A stretch of DNA of 64,000 nucleotides from Takakia lepidozioides (lineage: Eukaryota; Streptophyta; Takakiopsida; Takakiales; Takakiaceae), in NCBI GenBank assembly GCA_030704615.1, contig CM060734.1, positions 42,486,042 to 42,550,041 of the forward strand, given 5' to 3'. Below are positions 21,739 to 33,538 of this stretch, one piece after another. The notes below the pieces were generated by a model. The model saw only the letters and a program-made list of their open reading frames with translations, was not told the origin of the DNA and ran no database searches. Both the position numbers and the translations under genes were made by a program. The stretch's first letter is position 1, and the number at the start of each line of letters is the position of its first letter.

Positions 21739-22248
21739 GGAAGGGTCGAGAGGATCTCAATTGCATAGGTCACTTCCTTCATTCTCAGGCCAACAACAGT
21801 CGGGTGTGACATGTTGGGATTGTGGAGGACCCCATGTTAAGAGAGATTGCCCAGAGAGAGGCAAAGGGCCGGCACAGGCACAACCTACACAACTACAGTG
21901 TAGGCATTGTGGCAAGTATGGGCATGAAGAGACCCATTATTATGACTTGCATCCTGAGCTATGGACAGGCCAGTTCCAAGGGAACAATGGTGGCCGAGGA
22001 CGAGGCAATGTAGTCTAGAGAGGTAGAGGAGGCAGAGGTCGTGGTGGAGGTCGTAACCAAAACCAAGGAGCACAGGGTCGCGGTCAAGGTCATGACCAAG
22101 GCATGGTAGATAGGCTTGCCTACAGCTAGAGCAACGTCTTGCTACCATGGCCACTACTCATGTTATGCCTGCTTCAAGGCCTGAGGTTTAAGCCCCACCT
22201 GCACAACCTCCTATGCCTAGGGAAGACCAGATTGGTATGGGCTTCATG
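21739..22248 (+). pseudogene. Nucleocapsid zinc knuckles of element C
   Basis: In a frame different from gag, two Cys/His knuckles are seen: CWDCGGPHVKRDCP and CRHCGKYGHEETHY, followed by an Arg/Gly/Gln-rich stretch (about 22,000-22,130). The second knuckle has His where the last Cys is usual. The sequence is cut at 22,248 by the CACTA MITE. Confidence 0.75.
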
Positions 22249-23095
22249 CACTACAATAGATCGCGGTAGTTATGACTGCCAAACCGTGGTAGTCATGGTT
22301 TTCATGACTTTGACCATGACTGCACCATGTTTTTATAAAAAATTGACCTCCCGCAGTCGTTCGTACGAATGTAATCATATGAACGACTATCTAAATAGTC
22401 GTCTGTATGATTACACGGCTCCGGAATGGGCGGAAGGCTGGTCAACGGCAATTGACTAGATTTAGCTCACCATTCATAGTCATTTCCATGACTACAGTGT
22501 ACATGGATGAGGTTACATAGTCATGATGACTACTGGGGATTTTGTAATTTGGTGTGTATAATACAATTAAAACACCATATGATCATATGAATGACTAATG
22601 GGTGTATTGGTTAAAAGGTAGTGAACTATAACTCTTATAGTAAAGAGGTTGCAGGTTCAAACTCCTCTAAGTACAATCAAATGGATAAGATGGCCCTAGG
22701 GTTAGTAGGCGAGCTAGGGATAGCACGTGGTATCCTAGATGGACTGCCACGTGGTTTTTTCATTATTATAAAATGCATTATGCCACGTGGCACATTGCGG
22801 TGCGACGCGGCGTTTGACATATGTTTTTATTTTTCAATTTTTTTTAATTTAATTTAATTTTTTAAATCAATTGTGCTTCGCCACGTGGCCGGCAGCGGCA
22901 GCTGCAGTATGGTATATATGACTGCAGTGAGAGATATCACTTGGTTTATATGACTGTAGTCATCCGGACCGTACCATCTTGTACTCATTGTATTGACTTG
23001 GTTTGCACGACTTACAGTCATAGAAGTCATATGTACCGTTTATGACTGCAAAATAGTCATATATACAGTCATAAATACCGTGATCTGTTGTAGGG
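22249..23095. mobile_element. CACTA-2, 847-bp MITE inside element C
   Basis: The left end begins CACTACAATAGATCGCGG; the right end reverse-complemented begins CCCTACAACAGATCACGG. The 3-bp duplication ATG is at 22,246-22,248 and 23,096-23,098. Subterminal DNA is full of TAGTCATATG-type words. No coding capacity was seen. It splits the gag-pol region of element C and is therefore younger than it. Confidence 0.85.
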
Positions 23096-23098
23096 ATG

Positions 23099-23633
23099 TG
23101 TGGAGCCGCACTTGCAGGACCATTGCATGTGGACTCTGCAGCTGCTGTCACTCGAGTCAAGAGGAGCGGATGTGGATTTTGATCCACAAAGAGAGGAAAC
23201 AAGTCGGCAGACAAGGCTTCCACAGTCTTTCACATTGGCTGAGACAGTGCCAACTATGCCATCGATGGCACCCGCTCGCCCAAGTGTGTTAGAGGTAGAG
23301 CCACGAGTGCCATTGGGGAGAGTTGGTATGGCTCGGGAAATGCCAGTGGGTGGTACTGCAAAGCAAGGTGCAGCCAATACATTGTTGGGGGCGGCTACGG
23401 CAATTTGTCAAGCTTCATTGTTTTCTGCCATGTCAATTGCAATGTTGGGGATGCGACCAGCTGCAGTGTTTAGACTGGCAGTTGCACTCTCTGAGAGTGG
23501 TGATGCATCGACATTATCTGAGGGGATAGCAGATAAGATGCAATGCATGAATGCCCTGGATTCAAGGGTGAAGATAGCCACAAGCTGCGCCATGGCAAGC
23601 GGCAGCTGCAAGGTTGCAGGAGTTGCCAGCTAG
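23099..23633 (+). pseudogene. Gag-protease spacer of element C
   Basis: Open for 177 codons from 23,100 (MEPHLQDHCMWTLQLLSLE...), Ala/Ser/Met-rich in its second half. It follows the CACTA-2 insertion and precedes the protease in another frame. No domain recognised; it may be the element's own spacer, possibly read in a wrong frame. Confidence 0.4.
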
Positions 23634-24753
23634 GTCAGCCATTGAGCGCAGTATGGTGACTCCTGGGGTAGTCCTGGTGGACAATCAGGATGGTGTGTTT
23701 CAGTTGGGTGGCCCAGCCGAGAGGAGGTATAGGCCACTGCGAGTCTTGTTGGACTCGGGAGCACAGCCATTGATATTGGGGAGAGCAGCAATTGCAGGCT
23801 TGGGCCTTACAGAGGCAGATTTGGAGCCTTGCCCTTCCCAAATTCAAACATCTTTGGGCGGTTCAGAGAAGGCACGAGGGATTACACGCCATGAGCTCTT
23901 CATTCGATTGCAGCCAGATCATCCTATATATAGCGCTGTCATGAGAGCTCAAGCCATTGTTACGGACGCGATGTCTTATGATGTCAGCCTTGTATACGCT
24001 CATGAGCTTTCCTTTGTCTCATGTTTTTCGAGACAATGGTCCTACGTTGATTTGGGACAGTGTGCTACAGCAATTGGTGGAGCCCAATGCGGATGAGCGC
24101 GAGCCGGCAATGGGGTTTGCCACGGGCACTACAGCTGTGCCAGCTCTGTCAGAGGCATCACGACGCCAGGTGTTGGGTCAGGCAATAGATCTCAATTGCT
24201 TGACATAGGTCATTGGCTTGTGCATGGCTGAGCAACGGAGATTGTAAGCATTGGTGGCTACTTCTGCACTTCCATTGGATATTGCACCATCTCTGCCAAT
24301 CGGGACGGTGGAGGCAATGAGTGGGGGCAAGCACAGGATCATGGGGTGCAAACACCCATGGCAGATGTGGGATGAGTGCGGAAAGAGAGAGTCCTTGGAT
24401 CTCTCAAGCAGCAATATGAGGAGTGGGGAGAGCCATACACTGAGGATCAGTTAGAGGCCAAGGTGGCCAATGTTTTTGAAGAGGTTGAGCATGTTTCTTG
24501 CTCAGAGGATGTTCTCAAGGTGGCTATGGCGGAGCAAGTGGAGGCTACGCCACAGTCAGATTGGGCGGACAAGGCCCAAGAGGTTGCTATCTAGCAACCA
24601 AAGGATTCGTCTCATACCTCCAAGCCTGGTGTACCCAAGGTTGTAGTCACTGAGGACAATTGGGAACCAGATGTTGGACCTACAGTCACTGGAGGAGAGA
24701 GACGGAGGATCCAACGATTTCTAAGGGCTTATAGAAATTGTTTTGCCTTCAGT
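23614..24753 (+). pseudogene. Aspartic protease and protease-RT spacer of element C
   Basis: The protease core RVLLDSGAQPLILGRAAIAG carries the catalytic DSGA box at about 23,745-23,765 and the hydrophobic ILG strand. A frame change near 24,000 follows. The last part (24,376-24,594) continues in the RT frame, acidic with Gln, and is interrupted by a TAG at 24,592 before joining the RT at 24,754. Confidence 0.78.
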
Positions 24754-25601
24754 TTGAAGGATTTGGGGAGTTTGAAGGGTCAGGAGATTCGTATTGATTT
24801 GGCAAGTGACACGCCAATCTTTCGAAGGCCCTACCGGTATAGTGACATGGAGAGGTCATTGATCCAGTCACGGACTATGGAGTTGTTCGAAGCTGGATTG
24901 GTGGAGTTGTCAGGCGGGGAGTATGCCTCGGCAATGGTGATGCCAGCTAAGAAGGATATCTATGGCAATTGGACAAAAAGAAGGATGTGTGGGGACTATC
25001 GTCCTGTGAACCGTCAGACTAAGTCCGATAGATATGCCATGCCAACTCCAGAGGAGATCTTTGATGCCATTAGGCATGCAAAGGTGTTTAGCACATTGGA
25101 CTTGCAATCCGGTTACCACCAGTTGCCAATCAAAGAGGCTGATAAGCAAAAGACGGCATTCTGGGGGATTGACCAACATGGGAAGGATTGCTTGTACCAA
25201 TGGCGGTGGATAGGATTCTCGCGGGGCTAGACTTCGCCCGGTGCTACATTGATGACATCATCGTCTTTAGTGCTACGGTTGAGGAGCATGAGAGACACCT
25301 TCAGGTGGTGTTTGAGCGCTTGAGAGCGTACGGGTTGAAATTGCACCCTGGGAAGTGCAAGTTCTTCCACAACCAGATTGAGTATCTGGGCCACATGATA
25401 TACCCTGGAGGATTGGGTGTTCAAAAGATAAAGGTGGAGGCCATTGCACGTATTCCACGCCCCATAGATGTTAGCAGAGTTCGTGCTTTCATGGGGTTGG
25501 CAAACTACTATCGACGGTTTGTCAAGGGATTTAGCAGCATTGCAAAGGCTCTTACCAAGTTGACCAAGGTGGGTCAGGAGTGGCTGTGGGAGGAGGAATA
25601 G
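24754..25601 (+). pseudogene. Reverse transcriptase of element C, internally deleted
   Basis: 24,754-25,200 encodes the RT N-terminal part (KKDIYGNWTKRRMCGDYRPV, STLDLQSGYHQLPI, KTAFWGI). 25,206-25,601 resumes with ILAGLDFARCYIDDIIVFSA, the YIDD active site, and RAFMGLANYYRRFVKGF. The segment expected between them, with the FG-L-NAP box, is missing: the sequence goes from CLYQW into DRILAG with a frame change. This small internal deletion would abolish activity. Confidence 0.88.
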
Positions 25602-27689
25602 GAGGAAGCCTTTGAGGAACTCAAGGCTCGATTGACTTCTGCACCTATTCTGAGGCGGCCTATTCGGGGGCAGCCTTTCCAGCTACATACGGATTGGAGT
25701 ATGCTGGGGATTGGAGTAGTGCTCACACAGGTGGATGATGAGGGAAGAGAGTTCGTAGTGGCATTTGCTAGCCGCTCGAACAATGATGTCGAGGCGAAGT
25801 ATAGTTCATATGAAGGGGAGTGTCTAGCTGCGGTATGGGTAGTGACACATTTCAGATGCTACCTCTATGACAATCTCTTCACCCTTGTCACGGATCACCA
25901 ACCATTGAAGTGGTTGATAGAGTCAGACAAGCTTACAGGGAAGCTTGCACGGTGGGCACTTATGCTTCAAGAGTACGACTTCCAAGTGGTGCATCGAGCC
26001 GGTATTGTCAATCGGGATGCAAATGGATTGAGTCGTAATCCATGCACGAGCGAGCACGATGATACTGGAGCTCGGTGGCATGGTGAGACAGATGAGGAGA
26101 TGGTGCCAGGATGGCATGCATCGTCCTTTTTGTGCATTCTAGCAATGGGAGCTCAAGCTGGTCTATCCCATGCGATTGGTCATGTAGATAGCGTGCATGA
26201 CGATCCAGAGACTAGTGAGGAGTTTGGTGGTGCTAAGGATGTGCATGAAGATGCAGCAGTGTTGGCATACCTTCGTACCGGAGAGACAACGGCCAATGTG
26301 ACTGCTAAGGAGAGGGATCGGGTCCTACAACAAGCTAAGAGGTTCAAGTGGGAGGAGACTTACCTACTCCGGGTATGGGAGGATGGACAAGTGAGGATTG
26401 TGCCTCATCCAACACAACGAGTGCGATTGGTACGCCATGCCAATGAGGAGTTGGGACATTTTGGGGTGCGGCGCACTCATAGTTTGCTGCAAGGGCAGTA
26501 TTGGTGGCGGGGCATACACACGGATGTGCAACAGTTAGTGGCAAGGTGCATGGTGTGTGATAGAGTGCGGGCTTCTTTCAATGCACCTACTCCACAATTG
26601 CATCATTTATCCATTATGGGTTTGGGCTATCGTTGGAGTCTTGACTTCGCAGGCCCATTGCCACTAACGATTTGCCATAACAAGTATGTGCTGGTGATGG
26701 TGGAACATTTCTCCAAGTGGATTGAACTGGTGGCATTGCCTGACAAGACAATGGAGGGGGCTGCGTATGCATTCTTAGATCGAGTGCTTAGCCAATTTGG
26801 TGCTCCAGCCGAGGTACTCACGGACCAGGGGAGAGAGTTCTTGGGGGAATTTCAGGCTTTGTGTGAGCAAGCCTTGATAGATCACCGCACTACTTCTCGG
26901 TTTCATCCCGAGGCTGATGGCTTGGCAGAGAGAGTTGTACAAACAGTCAAGCGAGGCTTGCGCAAGTATGGCTTGCAAAAGGGACACTTAGGAGATTGGG
27001 ACCTTCAGCTATCTTGGTTGGCCATGGGCTACAGGTTTAGCAAACAAACATCACTTGCCTCGTTCTTGCCTTATTTCCTTCTCTTTGGCCGAGAGCCAGA
27101 TTTGTCTGCATCGATTCGCAGGGAGACTGCAGTAGTCCTCAACCTTGATGATCCGGATTTGTGGACACAAGCATGTGCCGAGCGGGCAGAGTTGTTCAAG
27201 AGAGTCATGCCTATGGCTTTTGAGAACCTTGCTATTGCCCAACACCGAGACACATTGAGGTACGCCACTCTACGTCGAGAGGGATATCGGCCAAGTGTTC
27301 GGTGTTTCCACCCTGGGGACTATGTGTATCTGCAGCAGACAGCGCCTACGACCTTGGATGTCACAGCATGACGTGTGATTCTAAGGGTCAGGGAGGTGTT
27401 GCCTTCAGGAGTGTTGATTCTGGAAGGTCGAGACGGCATGGTATGGAAAGACCATGTGCGCAATTGTGCGCCATGTCACCTTCCACATGTAGATGGGAGG
27501 ATAGATCCCAACCTTGCAGTGGTACCTGCAGGGTTGCGTTGCATGCTATGTGGGCATGCTGGTGGCGCCGTAACCATGTTGGTGTGTGACAAATGCTCAA
27601 GGGGGTGGCACATGGGATGCTTGACACCGTCACTTGAGGAGGTTCCTATCGGAGAATGGTTGTGTCCACGATGCCTTGGACAGAGGTAG
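25602..27689 (+). pseudogene. RNase H, integrase and C-terminal PHD finger of element C
   Basis: RNase H begins after a TAG at 25,599: LHTDWSMLGIGVVLTQ, EGECLAAVW, VTDHQPLKWL, ANGLSRN. The integrase HHCC finger is around ELGHFGVRRTHSLLQGQYWW and CMVCDRV. The catalytic D-D-E triad lies in SLDFAGPL, LTDQGREF and HPEADGLAERVVQ. A TGA at 27,369 interrupts a DYVYLQQ...VILRVREVL segment like the GPY/F domain. The last 60 residues form a C4HC3 PHD finger (CMLCGHAGG, CDKCSRGWHMGC, WLCPRC), where chromoviruses carry a chromodomain. PHD fingers read histone H3 tails, so it probably steers integration (inference). Confidence 0.9.
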
Positions 27690-27946
27690 TGGGCATGACA
27701 ATGGTGAGGCGGACAAGTGATCCAAGGTCTAGCTAGTGGGGCTTCAATGCCATGAATACTCAACTGAAGATCATGGATTGCATGAAGGCGACTAACGATG
27801 GGGCTACGTTTGCACCCGGCCTCTTGATCTATCGACTTCAGGTGTTGGGACTTGTGCAATTGAAGACCAAGCGATGATCCTATTGAGATGGATACTTGTC
27901 AGCTATCCGGTGTTAGAGGGACCTAATCACCAGCTAGGGGGGCGAT

Positions 27947-28395
27947 TGTGGCATAGCTTTCTAGGATTGTGTGCTTAGATTGTGTGGTGGACAACGATGT
28001 ATGTTGTGGCACGATGCTTAGGTGCATGACAGTTGTCATGGTTTTAGTCATGGTTAACTAGAATTACCTACTTCTAGTTAACTAGGACATTTTTGATATT
28101 TATATTTGTATTTTGTGTGTTGGGACTTCATTTGGTCTCACATGCCAAGTGAGGTGTCAAACCTCACTTGGGACATGGGGATGGGTTTTCCCCTTGTGAG
28201 CGTTGAGGAGGGCTCATCTTCTTGTAGTTGAGCCTCCATGAGCCTCTCCCACCTCCATAGCTCTAGGTATTGAGAAGGAGTGTGGTGAGGGCTTTGTAGG
28301 GTGGATTCCTTTAGCAAAGGTGCCCTTGGCTTGACTTAGTTTATGTGATTGAGTGGATTCATGAGTGGAGTGTTTCCCTTGTGTTCACTTTCATT
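27947..28395 (+). repeat. Probable 3' LTR of element C
   Basis: Starts TGTGGCATAGCTTTCTAGG just after a G-rich tract (CTAGGGGGGCGAT, 27,935-27,946) in polypurine-tract position. Its first 90 bp recur at 28,396. No 5' partner is found in the window, so the exact end is uncertain. Confidence 0.55.
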
Positions 28396-28486
28396 ATCGA
28401 TTGTGGCATAGCTTTCTAGGATTGTGTGCTTAGATTGTGTGGTGGACAGCGATGTATGTTGTGGCACAATACTTAGGTGCACAACA
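28396..28486 (+). repeat. Truncated second LTR start
   Basis: Repeats the first about 90 bases of 27,943-28,031 (TTGTGGCATAGCTTTCTAGG through GCACAACAG) with a few substitutions, then stops at CCCAAAGATAGG. This is a tandem LTR remnant or an internal duplication. Confidence 0.7.
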
Positions 28487-31400
28487 GCCCAAAGATAGGG
28501 AGAAGAGAATCCCTGGTAGGGGTTTGCAGAAGGTAGAAGATGACATGTTCCAAATTCGTTCTAGGCTGGTTGTTTGCATAAATTAATCAGATTATATTGG
28601 AAGTAGGTGGAAAAGGCGCAGGGAATGGACCCTGGGACCCACTGAATGTTTAATCATTGTTTAAACACCAGGGTGGCAATCGGATGAGAAACTGATAGGA
28701 GGCGGCTTTCATTCATCCTGGCCCGGTGATTACTTAAGTTGCTAATGCATTATTGATTGGGTTTGGTATAGGAATTTAAGGGCGCTCCCAAATTGGAGAG
28801 CGGTTCTCCAACGCTCCGGACGTAAAGGGCGTTCCCAGGGCATTCCCCTGTTACCTTGACGATAATTTGGTTAGTTCCAGGATCCTATGAGGGTTCTCTA
28901 TTTCTACGGATTTCATGCATTTGTAGGAAGATTTTAATTATTTGTTCTTTATTATTCAGCAAGGTAAATTCACCTTTAATAAGGGATTTAATCCGGACCC
29001 CCTTAACTTTAAAAATGGAAGTTTTAAGGGAGGCATCGCCCCCTTCCGCCGAGGATATTTGAAGGTAAATACCCGGGGTCAACTCCCCTCACGGGGGAAG
29101 GGCGCGTCACCCGTGTTAGATGCGCCTTTCTATGGCGATTCTAAGCAACCTCCTTGGTTGACCTCCAGCCTAGAGGCGCCTAAGGCGCCGGCACTTTAGT
29201 GCTAGGCTCTGCCCTTTTTGGCAGCTCTTTACAAAATAGCTTAACCACTTATAAAGCTAGTTAGCACTGCCTCCCATGGTCCTCCATGGCCAGGGGGCTT
29301 ATGAACATGTAAATGAATTTAATAATATGGAAATTTTGGCGATAGCTTCGCCGTCTCATGCAATATGGCCGTTACCACTAAGCTAGAAATGGAACTTTGA
29401 CAAGAGCTTCGCCACTTCATGCAAGCTTGTCCTCTCCTTAGACTTAATAATGGACATCTACCCTCACTTCCCTGACGTCATTGGGTTAGATTCCTAAAAG
29501 CCCTGTCTCTTTGGGCTTCACACCTGTGCTCATCACACATGCACATCAAGATTCACACACATCCTCTTTGAAAGAGGATTAGTTTTTATAAATTTCTAGC
29601 AAACAATGATATAAGGTCCCTTCTTGGGAAAGCTTGAACAACACACTGAACAAATGAATTCAAAGGTCAAGATAATATGGTAAGTCACCCTCTGAAACAA
29701 GTGGAGCTTGGGATGCACTAAATCGCTCGGTAGAATGGTTCTCAAATTTGGTCCTCCTTCGGCCTCTTATTCGTCCTCAAGTCTCCCACTTCATGGAGCG
29801 CTTCCTCTACTTCTTGCCTCACATGGCCACAAGGCCTTGAGCTAGGACTATCCCGCTCTTAGTATGCTTGCTTCTACTATTAGAGAGCCACAAGCTCAAC
29901 CCTCTAGCTAGCTCCCTCAAGCTCAAAACTAACTACACAAGCAAGAGGCCAAAGCAAAGAAATGAGTCTAGATGAAGAACAAGATGAGCTTGCTCTTCTT
30001 TTATTGTGTTTTTGGGGCCTCTTAAACTAGTGAATAATAGTCTTAAACTATTATTTCCTACATGAGTCTATAATTTAAAAACGATAGAACACAATAAACT
30101 ACTAACCATGGATGGAAAACCTTGGAGATAATGATAATGTGGTTTCTTCATCCATCCAATGGATGACCAGTTGGCGCTAGGTTATTTTTTCATCCATCCA
30201 GCTTGCAGGTCGAATTTCCATTTTTCATCCATTGGATGAGCTAGAATTCCATTTAATCGTCCTTCGCAACTGCCTCCAGCTTGATAATTTGATGTCGTCT
30301 TTCATCACCTCCATAAATCACCAAACTTGGTGAAAATTTATAATTAGATGCCTCGTAGCTGCCCATAAATGCTCAGGGGAATCGGGGAAGAAAAGCCAAC
30401 TTTTTCTGCTGGTTTCCATGGTTCTGCCATACAGGGAGTCTGCCGCTTTATGGCAGTTAAAATACTGGTGGTGCCCCAGGGGTTTTTGGCCCTGCCACTA
30501 GGTCATAGATCTTCTGGAGTTCCCTCCTACTCACTTTGCATCGCTGAGGAGTTCAAAACTTCGCCGGAAAGCTCCTTCAACCGTCGTTTGCTCCGATACA
30601 GCACTTGCTTTGTTGCGATATTTCATCGCTATACAGATTGTTTTCCTCCAATTGCCAGGACTCCTCGCCGTGTGCTCCTACTGGACTTGAAAGGCGGGAG
30701 AATAGAGAGATCGTAATCCGGGACTGGAACAGTCGTCATGTATTGTTTCGAACAGGTGCATGTTGTCGTTACTGGTACTAAATTGGCAGCCTAATTCGCT
30801 GTCGATGCAGTGCCCTACGGTCATTTTGACGCCAGAGCTTCTCTCCATGGTCGTCTCCTACATTATCTAAGTTCCTACGTGCTTTACCAGCGATTCCCAG
30901 ATAACTCGCAAACTGCCCTGTTTTGGCAGTACAATGCCTAAACTGTCTGCCTTAAGATCAAAAACGATCTGAAAAGAAATTTGTTCTAGTATATGCATCT
31001 ACACCCAGCACCTACATAGGCCCTCCAACTGTGGTTGATGGCATTAGTCACTTAAGGGATAGTTTTCTATAATAGCCAGGCTTGCAGTACACTTTGATAG
31101 CAAAATGTGAGATTTGTGAAAATGATGTGATCTCAATGAGTCAATCTTATGGTAGGCCAAACATTCCCCAAAACGTATCCTGAAGCCCAATCATCTATTG
31201 TATCCCAAATAAAGTTTGTAAACACGGCCAGTTGGCCCTTTCCTAGGGTAACCGCATCTTCAATCCATTATCTTGCAGCAGCGTTGGGGATTCACATTGA
31301 ATCCCTAATCTACTAATAAGATACACTTTCCAGCGTACTCAAGCAAAATGTTTGATACATGACAACCTTTCCTGGAGGGTTATAGAACCTTCAGTGTGCC

Positions 31401-31834
31401 ACATATTAAAACCTGCTCTACTCCCTACTGTCTCACAACTGAATTTAAGTTGGGCATCAAGATTAACTCTAAATCTTGCAACCATGCTACATTTTTACTT
31501 ATCAAACCCTCTAGACATTAGCGAAGAACCTTCTGCCATTTAGAATGTTGTAATGTCAAGTTGCAACTCTCTTGTTTTCCAGCTTGTATCGTGTTTTCTT
31601 TTGTCCCATAAGCTCTTCTGAGCTTTCTATGGATGTCATAACGTTCTTTTCATTTCGTTTTTCCTTCACTATGGTTTGTCTTGTTCTTCTCGTGTTCCTT
31701 GGGCCCTCTGGGCCTCCCTTGTGATAAGCATCTTCTTTCTTTCTCTCTAATTTTTTGGGCTACATGGGCCCCCACAATGATACAAGGAGCACGTGTTTCG
31801 TAGCGTGTATTGCAAGAGAGCATTCAGTTTGAGG
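28487..31834. other. Non-coding stretch, no gene seen
   Basis: Read on both strands without finding a domain or long ORF; the longest ORF (30,369-30,716, 115 codons) has no recognisable motif. Words like CATCCATTGGATGAG near 30,150-30,240 resemble CACTA subterminal sequence, but no element ends were located. Confidence 0.5.
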
Positions 31835-31965
31835 TTAGAACATTCCAGTATTCAAGTCGTGTTCCAATATCTTGTACTCTTGTTCATTGTTATAAAGATC
31901 GTCTTGATTCCTATTTACTCATCGTACATACGGCCACGCCGACCTTGACTTCTTGTAAGATGGAA
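31835..31965 (+). repeat. Diverged fragment of the chromovirus LTR
   Basis: Contains ATTCCAGTATTCAAGTCG, TATCTTGTACTCTTGT, TTGTTATAAAGATC and GGCCACGCCGACCTTGACTT. These match in order the reverse complement of 39,318-39,500. About 130 bp, in opposite orientation to that LTR. No internal coding sequence is attached, so it is a solo or truncated LTR. Confidence 0.75.
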
Positions 31966-32427
31966 GGCACATTTGCGGAACTAGTCGCCACATTGCAGAC
32001 TGACTCCTGTGAATGGCCAAACGATATCCCGCACCAATGGCAATGACACAGATCCCTCCTCTTCCGCTTCCCCTGAGTTCGAAAAATCTGACGTGAACTG
32101 GAAGCATATCAAGACTTCTATTAGGACAAACCTATTCTACAGATAGAAGCTCGGGCCAAGGTCTCTTCATGAATTTAGCTGTTTTCTGTGGCCTCAATAC
32201 CCTGGTACTTGGTTCGTCCTTTGGACATGGAACATACGTTCTCCAAATACATTTGTAGTGTGTCATTAGCTGTCAGTATTGCAGCTGGTCATGGTTCGTC
32301 GGATCATCCGTCACGGAATGCCATGTGTTCAAGCCTTATGGCAGCCTACGGGCATCAAGGGTTTTAATTTTTTTCCCTTCAATAATTTTAATAAATTAAA
32401 CCAGGGCATGTTCCCGGTTCTAAAAAC

Positions 32428-32458
<31 letters not shown>

Positions 32459-33105
32459 GCTTTTGTAATCAAAATCATGGATTCAATAAGATCTTGGGTT
32501 AGTATCTGCCACTAGGATATTTTTATTTTTATTTTTATTTATTTTTATTTTCAAAGCCCATGTGGTGACTTCAATTTACAAGAAGATGCGGCTCCTATGG
32601 CGATACAAATGCCTTGCCCCGTGTGTGGGCGGTCTGCCTGGTCCTGTAGGTCTCATGGCCCATAAACGAAAGGGGGTTAATTTTTCCTCTCCTCCAGGGC
32701 CTGAATTGTGGACTGTCGCTCGAGCCAGGTTTCCTTTCTACGGAAACAAAAACAAAACAAAACAAAACAAATAACAAACAAATAAACAAACGGCTACATC
32801 CCAATATTGAAAGAAAATAAAAATAAAAATTGCTTAGGTCTCGTTTATAATGCAACCAAAAGTTTTCCCCCCTGAGGGTTACGTCCCTTCTTTATTATAA
32901 ATAAATAAATAAACCAACAAGACATATTCTCCTACTTTTTAATTAGAGACACTTCTATTAGGAAGATGTAAGGACAATTTTTTGTAATCTATCACAATCT
33001 CTAACATTTTTTTTCCGATGTGGTATCCAAGTAGCTGCACAATATCCTTTTGAGACATGTAAATCACTTAGTATAAACATTAGTTAGAGATTCGTAAGAT
33101 ATTAA
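31966..33105. other. Non-coding, microsatellites and SINE-like ends
   Basis: Holds (AAAAC)n at 32,422-32,457 and 32,742-32,790, and (TTTTTA)n near 32,521-32,550. About 32,560-32,790 ends in a GGGCCTGAATTGTGGACTG stretch followed by the AAAAC tail. A similar ending followed by (TTA)n is at 33,660-33,750. This arrangement, a related body end with a simple-sequence tail, is typical of SINEs. No gene. Confidence 0.4.
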
Positions 33106-33538
33106 GGCCCCGGCCGCACCACACTGCTAACGTCTGTTAGGCTAGTGCCTAACTACTACTAACTACAAAAGTACGGCCACACGGGCCTGCTTTAAATGTT
33201 TTAGCTCTAACTACTGCTATCTACTATTAACTAATCCTTTGTAGTTTATGGCGACTTTTAGCAGTACCTCCCCCCTAGTGCTAAATCTAAGCTGGAGCGC
33301 CGTTTTCGGGCAGCTGCCCACGCCATTTCGCCATTTCTAGGAAAAACGGCTAGCAAACGTGGCTGAGGGGAATCGGGCAGGGGTAGCGAACAATAGTTTA
33401 TAACTAAAACTGCGCGTAACAAATGTTATACTAACTTTTCAGTTCGGTAGCGATAAAAATTGGAGCAGCATTTAGGAAAGTGGGCCTGCTAAGACGTTAG
33501 CAGGCGTGCTATGCTAGCCGCGCCGTGCGGCCGGGGCC
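33106..33538. mobile_element. Tourist-like (PIF/Harbinger) MITE, 433 bp
   Basis: Terminal inverted repeat GGCCCCGGCCGCAC at the left and its complement at the right. The 3-bp duplication TAA is at 33,103-33,105 and 33,539-33,541. A second inner inverted repeat (CTGCTAACGTCT) is found near both ends. TAA/TTA duplications with GG-starting ends are characteristic of PIF/Harbinger MITEs. No coding capacity. Confidence 0.88.

Larger units (their letters stand above)
20746..28395 (+). mobile_element. Ty3/gypsy retrotransposon with a PHD-finger integrase (element C), degenerate
   Basis: In order on the plus strand: gag, zinc knuckles, aspartic protease, RT, RNase H, integrase, PHD finger, then a likely 3' LTR. 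It is interrupted by an 847-bp CACTA MITE at 22,249-23,095. In-frame stops at 21,010, 24,592, 25,599 and 27,369 and an internal RT deletion inactivate it. No 5' LTR was identified, so the 5' boundary is only the first gag codon I can support. Confidence 0.85.

Noticed and set aside
22621-22695. A tRNA gene
   Set aside because: Box-B-like word present but acceptor, D and T arms do not form proper stems.
27947-28486. Two complete LTRs of element C side by side
   Set aside because: Only the first 90 bases are repeated at 28,396; the rest of the second copy is missing.
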